From assembly GCF_005222485.1 (NCBI RefSeq), contig NZ_CP029078.1:62001-126000 (forward strand): 64,000 nucleotides of DNA, given 5' to 3'. The notes beneath the pieces are model-generated. The model made no database searches and was not told where the DNA came from. It saw only the letters and a list, made by a program, of their open reading frames with translations. Positions 60,814 to 64,000 of the stretch are shown here, piece after piece (within the stretch, counting starts at the first letter, position 1; each line of letters starts with the position of its first letter). The position numbers and the translations under genes were made by a program. This DNA comes from Streptomyces griseoviridis (GTDB taxonomy: Bacteria; Actinomycetota; Actinomycetes; Streptomycetales; Streptomycetaceae).

Positions 60814-61706
60814 GCCTTCTCTCCCTCGTACGCGTACGTGTAGAAACCGCGCCCGCTCTTGCGGCCGAGGCGCCCGGCCCGCACCATCTCCAGCAGCAGG
60901 TCGCAGGGGCGGCACCCCTCGTCACCGGTCCGGCTGTGCAGCACCCACAGCGAGTCGACCAGGTTGTCGAGCCCGATCAGGTCCGCGGTGCGCAGCGGAC
61001 CCGTCGGATGCCCGAGGCAGCCCTGCATCAGCCGGTCGACCGACTCGGCGCTCGCCGTGCCCGCCGCCACCACCCGCACCGCGTCGTTGATCATCGGGTG
61101 CAGGATCCTGCTGGTCACGAACCCCGGCGCGTCGTCGACCACGACGGACTGCCGGCCCAGCTCCGCCAGCAGGGCGCGCAGCGCGTCGAGCGTCGCCTCG
61201 CCGGTGTGGGTGCCCCGGATGACCTCGACCGTCCCGATCAGGCAGGGCGGGTTCATGAAGTGGGTGCCCACCAGGTCCACCGGACGGACGGTGGCGCGCG
61301 CCAGCTCGTCGATCGGGATCGCCGAGGTGTTCGAGATGACCGGGGTGCCGGGCGCGAGCAGCGCGGAGGCGTCGGCGAGGACCTTCGCCTTGGTGTCGGG
61401 ATCCTCGGTGACCGCCTCGATCACCGCCGTGAACCGGGTGCCGTCGGCCATCAGGTCGGCGAGCGACAGACCGGTGACGAGATCGCCCGGCTCGGTGTCG
61501 CCGGGCAGCGCGCCCATCAGCCGTGCCGTGCGCACCTGGTGGTCGATGCGCTCCGGTGCCTCGTCGAGCCGGCGCCGGTCGAGGTCGGCGAGGGACACCG
61601 CCATCCCGTGCCCGATCGCCAGCGCGGCGATGCCCGTCCCCATCACCCCCGCTCCGAGCACGGCCAATCGCCGCCCGGTGGCTGGGGTACCGTTCTCCGC
61701 TGCCAT
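60810..61706 (-). CDS. fkbK: 3-hydroxyacyl-ACP dehydrogenase, FkbK-like
   Basis: 298 residues from ATG 61706 with GAGGGAC upstream. NAD-binding motif LAVLGAGVMGTGIAALAIG, then VIEAVTEDPDTKAKVLAD, ISNTSAIPIDELA, GTHFMNPP and the C-terminal domain with GRKSGRGFYTY. Related to 3-hydroxybutyryl-CoA dehydrogenases; in the cassette it oxidises glyceryl-ACP. It starts the K-J-I-H gene order. Confidence 0.9.
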   Translation of the reverse strand: MAAENGTPATGRRLAVLGAGVMGTGIAALAIGHGMAVSLADLDRRRLDEAPERIDHQVRTARLMGALPGDTEPGDLVTGLSLADLMADGTRFTAVIEAVTEDPDTKAKVLADASALLAPGTPVISNTSAIPIDELARATVRPVDLVGTHFMNPPCLIGTVEVIRGTHTGEATLDALRALLAELGRQSVVVDDAPGFVTSRILHPMINDAVRVVAAGTASAESVDRLMQGCLGHPTGPLRTADLIGLDNLVDSLWVLHSRTGDEGCRPCDLLLEMVRAGRLGRKSGRGFYTYAYEGEKA

Positions 61707-61741
61707 GTCGTCCCTCTTTCGGTGCCTGGCCTGTCCTGCGC

Positions 61742-62851
61742 TCACTCCTGCGAGCGGCCCGCCTCGGAGCGTTCGGGCCGCGGGGCGAGCAGGTCGCCCG
61801 AGGGCTGGGTGTAGAACTGCTGCGCCCACTGCCGGTAGCGGCCGATCGGGCCGTCGCCCTTGGCGAGCCGGGGACGCTCCACGTGCTCCTGGTGGTGCCA
61901 CATCAGCAGGTCGGCGCCGGTGTCGACGCTGCCCACCCGTTGCAGGATCTCGCTGAGCAGCCGGGCCAGCGGCATCGCCGCCGGGCGGCCGAGCCAGTCG
62001 GGCACCCCTGGCACTCCGTTCAGCTCCAGCTTGGTGCCGAAGCGGACCTGCATGCGGCCCGGTCCCGTGGGGGTCGCGTGGAGCATCACGTAGAGGTTCC
62101 CGACGCCCGCGGGCAGGACCGTCCGGGCGGCGATGGTGGCCAGCCCGATCACGGTGAGCGTGTAGGACTGGTGGAAGCCGCGCATCATCGTGTTGCGGGC
62201 GGTCGCGGTGACCGTGCTGACGGGTTCCCCGGTGACCGGCTGGCCCTCTATGTCGACCTCCTTCAGCCCGTGCAGGGCCGGCAGGTGTCCCCAGTCGAAG
62301 GCGTTCTCCATGACGTCCTGCGGGTGGCCCGCGATGTCGAACGTGCCGTGGCTGAACGGCTGCCGGTCGTCCATCGGGAAGGTCGGGACGTCCCAGTGCG
62401 GGGGTGCGCCGAGGGCGTGCCACCAGACGTAGATCGAGCCGTTGACCTCGCAGACCGGGTACTGGGTGAGCGACGCCTTCGGGGGCGGCTGGTCGTAGCC
62501 GGTGCGGACGCAGCTGCCCGACGGGTCGAACGCGAAGCGGTGGAAGGGGCAGACGATGTCCTCGCCCTCGATCGATCCGCCGACGCCCAGATGGGCCCCG
62601 AGGTGCGGGCACTGGGGCCTGACCGCGCGCAGCACGCCCTTGGCGGTGCGGTAGACGACGACCTCGGCGCCCGCGAGCCGCCGGGTGGTGAGGGCGCCGG
62701 CCCGCAGCTCGTCGCTGAAGGCCACGCAGAACCAACCGTTGGGGTAGGGGCGGGTGGGCGCGTGCAGGGAGTCGGCCGGCTCCGCGGTGTGCAGGCTGAT
62801 CTCCCGGGCGCCGAGGAGCTGCTTGACCAGGGGTTTGATGTGCGGCTTCAT
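61742..62851 (-). CDS. Rieske non-heme iron oxygenase (KshA-like)
   Basis: 369 residues from ATG 62851. The Rieske ligands are CPHLG and, 16 residues on, CPFHRF. The catalytic domain has the mononuclear iron motif in ENAFDWGHLPALHG (Asp plus His residues). The arrangement resembles ketosteroid 9-alpha-hydroxylase KshA and related monooxygenases. It lies between the P450 (four bases upstream) and FkbK (35 bases downstream), so it is probably a tailoring enzyme of the same natural-product pathway. A reductase partner is not in the window. Confidence 0.85.
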   Translation of the reverse strand: MKPHIKPLVKQLLGAREISLHTAEPADSLHAPTRPYPNGWFCVAFSDELRAGALTTRRLAGAEVVVYRTAKGVLRAVRPQCPHLGAHLGVGGSIEGEDIVCPFHRFAFDPSGSCVRTGYDQPPPKASLTQYPVCEVNGSIYVWWHALGAPPHWDVPTFPMDDRQPFSHGTFDIAGHPQDVMENAFDWGHLPALHGLKEVDIEGQPVTGEPVSTVTATARNTMMRGFHQSYTLTVIGLATIAARTVLPAGVGNLYVMLHATPTGPGRMQVRFGTKLELNGVPGVPDWLGRPAAMPLARLLSEILQRVGSVDTGADLLMWHHQEHVERPRLAKGDGPIGRYRQWAQQFYTQPSGDLLAPRPERSEAGRSQE

Positions 62852-62855
62852 GCGG

Positions 62856-64000
62856 TCACTCCCCGTGCTTCACCGGGCAGGCGGCGCCCGGCCGGGTCGG
62901 CGGCTCGACGGCGGACTGCGGCTGCGCGACGTCGGTGCGCGCGCCGTCGTCGCCCGCGTCGCGGCGCCGCGCGGTGAGGCGCAGCCGCAGGCCCCGTGAG
63001 CTGAGGCTGGTCTCGACCTTGGGGCGGAAGGGCTGGTCGCCGACCGGGGAGAGGTCCCAGCGGTCGACGATGGCGGTCAGCGCGAGGATGGCCTCGGAGA
63101 GGGCGAACTGGTCGCCGATGCACTTGCGGGCGCCCGCGCCGAACGGGATGTAGGTGGCGCGGTCGGGCTGGCCGTCCAGCCAGCGGTCCGGGTCGAAGCG
63201 GTCCGGGTCGGTGTAGAGGTCGGGCCTGCGGTGCAGCAGGTAGGGGCTGAGCACGATGGTGCTGCCGCCCTTGAAGCGGACGCCGCCCAGTTCGGCGTCC
63301 TCGCGGACGACGCGGGTCATCATCCAGGCGGGCGGGTACAGCCGCAGCGTCTCGGTGACGACCCGGGAGGCCAGGCCGAGGGAGGGCAGGTGGGCGGGGT
63401 CGAGTCGGCCGCCCGCGAGGACCTGGTCGGTCTCGGCCTTCAGCCGGTGCTGGACGTCCGGGTCGGTGGCGAGCAGGTGCATCGCCCAGGCCAGGGTGAT
63501 GGCCGTGGTCTCCATGCCGCCGAGGAAGAACGTCAGGGCCTCGTCGGCGAGTTCGGCGTCGGTGAGCTGCCGCTTGCCCTCCTCGCTCTCCTCGTCGACC
63601 GCCGCGACCAGGGTGGAGAGCAGGTCGGCGTGGTCGGTCGGGTCGGCCCGCCGCTCGGCGATGATCTCGGCGATGGTGGCGGCGAGCCGGGTGCGGGCGG
63701 CGTCGTAACGGCGCTTCTGCGGGGTCGGCAGCCGGCGCAGCAGGGCCGGGGTCATCATGCGGCGGAAGAACGCGCTGACGATGACGGCGGTGTCGGCCAG
63801 GGAGCGGCGCATGGTCTCCGCGGGCAGGGCACCGCTGAACATCGTCTCCATGGTGGCGCGGGTGGTGAGGGTCATCATCTCCTGGGTGACGTCGAGGACG
63901 TCGCCGTCCTGCCAGGAGGCCGCCTTCGCCTCCGCGGCCCGCGCGAACACCGCGCCGTACCCGGCGAGCCTGGCCGGGTGGAACGAGGGCTGGCAGAGCC
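62856..64000 (-). CDS. Cytochrome P450, N-terminus cut off by window edge
   Basis: About 381 C-terminal residues are visible; the frame is open at the right edge. I-helix FFLGGMETTAITLAWAMHL, ExxR motif as ETLRLYPP, PERF-like PDRFDPDRW and the haem loop FGAGARKCIGDQFAL with the Cys ligand are all present. RLAGYGAVFARAAEAK lies at the edge, consistent with the C-helix region, so roughly 100 residues are missing. The last 35 residues form an unusual Pro/Ala-rich tail. It is transcribed with the Rieske oxygenase and FkbK-J-I-H. Confidence 0.9.
   Translation of the reverse strand, partial: LCQPSFHPARLAGYGAVFARAAEAKAASWQDGDVLDVTQEMMTLTTRATMETMFSGALPAETMRRSLADTAVIVSAFFRRMMTPALLRRLPTPQKRRYDAARTRLAATIAEIIAERRADPTDHADLLSTLVAAVDEESEEGKRQLTDAELADEALTFFLGGMETTAITLAWAMHLLATDPDVQHRLKAETDQVLAGGRLDPAHLPSLGLASRVVTETLRLYPPAWMMTRVVREDAELGGVRFKGGSTIVLSPYLLHRRPDLYTDPDRFDPDRWLDGQPDRATYIPFGAGARKCIGDQFALSEAILALTAIVDRWDLSPVGDQPFRPKVETSLSSRGLRLRLTARRRDAGDDGARTDVAQPQSAVEPPTRPGAACPVKHGE

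Noticed and set aside
61523..62977. Plus-strand frame opposite the Rieske oxygenase and FkbK
   Set aside because: Shadow frame; the minus-strand genes have metal-ligand and NAD motifs.

Overview
The window is a piece of a Streptomyces chromosome, or that of a close relative. It has very high GC, third-position G/C bias, many GTG starts, frequent four-base GTGA or ATGA stop/start overlaps and almost no TTA codons. Gene families typical of the genus are present: an isorenieratene-type crt cluster, a fused SecDF, class III and IV lanthipeptide synthetases, and an XRE/ImmA-like/membrane-protein triplet. It looks like an accessory, specialised-metabolism-rich region. No rRNA, tRNA, CRISPR array or intact insertion sequence was found.

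Layout. 1-1375: XRE regulator, ImmA/IrrE-like protein and a truncated membrane protein, all on the minus strand. 1594-14943: a double lanthipeptide locus. A class III half (divergent precursor, LanKC synthetase, second precursor, LuxR-type regulator) faces a class IV half (LanL synthetase, two four-cysteine precursors, a LanD-like flavoprotein, two ABC half-transporters). 15177-27122: an organosulfur or other heteroatom-substrate locus. It holds an IS3-OrfA-like DNA-binding protein, OsmC and rhodanese on one side and a peptide/nickel-type ABC importer, two flavin-dependent (LLM) monooxygenases and an aldo/keto reductase on the other, with a second rhodanese at the far end. 27243-27824: a DUF4383 membrane protein. 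28066-36720: carotenoid cluster crtUTY divergent from crtEIB plus a Rieske protein. 36792-39635: DinB-like protein, a decayed stretch and a TetX-like flavoprotein.

40117-49497: a carbohydrate-type locus around an IclR regulator, with a secreted BNR-type beta-propeller protein, an acetyl-xylan-esterase-like hydrolase, a large FAD-dependent oxidoreductase and a sugar ABC importer. Three similar 15-bp sites (39916, 42708, 46008) lie in front of its transcription units and are candidate IclR operators. 49765-54211: a Rv1733c-like membrane protein, an actin/MreB-like ATPase, two DksA-type zinc-finger proteins and a NarL-type two-component system. 54365-57145: a small secreted protein and a fused SecDF. 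57636-64000: a complete methoxymalonyl-ACP cassette (FkbG/H/I/J/K-like) with a Rieske oxygenase and a truncated cytochrome P450. This is probably the edge of a polyketide or hybrid cluster that continues past the right end.

How parts work together. In the lanthipeptide locus each synthetase should phosphorylate and eliminate Ser/Thr and then cyclise its own precursors, and the ABC pair probably exports product. The flavoprotein decarboxylase sits with the class IV genes, yet only the class III precursor at 4663 ends in a free cysteine, so cross-talk between the halves is plausible. In the sulfur locus, imported substrate would be oxidised by the LLM enzymes, with OsmC and the rhodaneses handling reactive sulfur. 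All three promoter regions there carry a related A/T-rich motif that suggests common control. Functional assignments rest on motifs and gene order read by eye; no database search was run.
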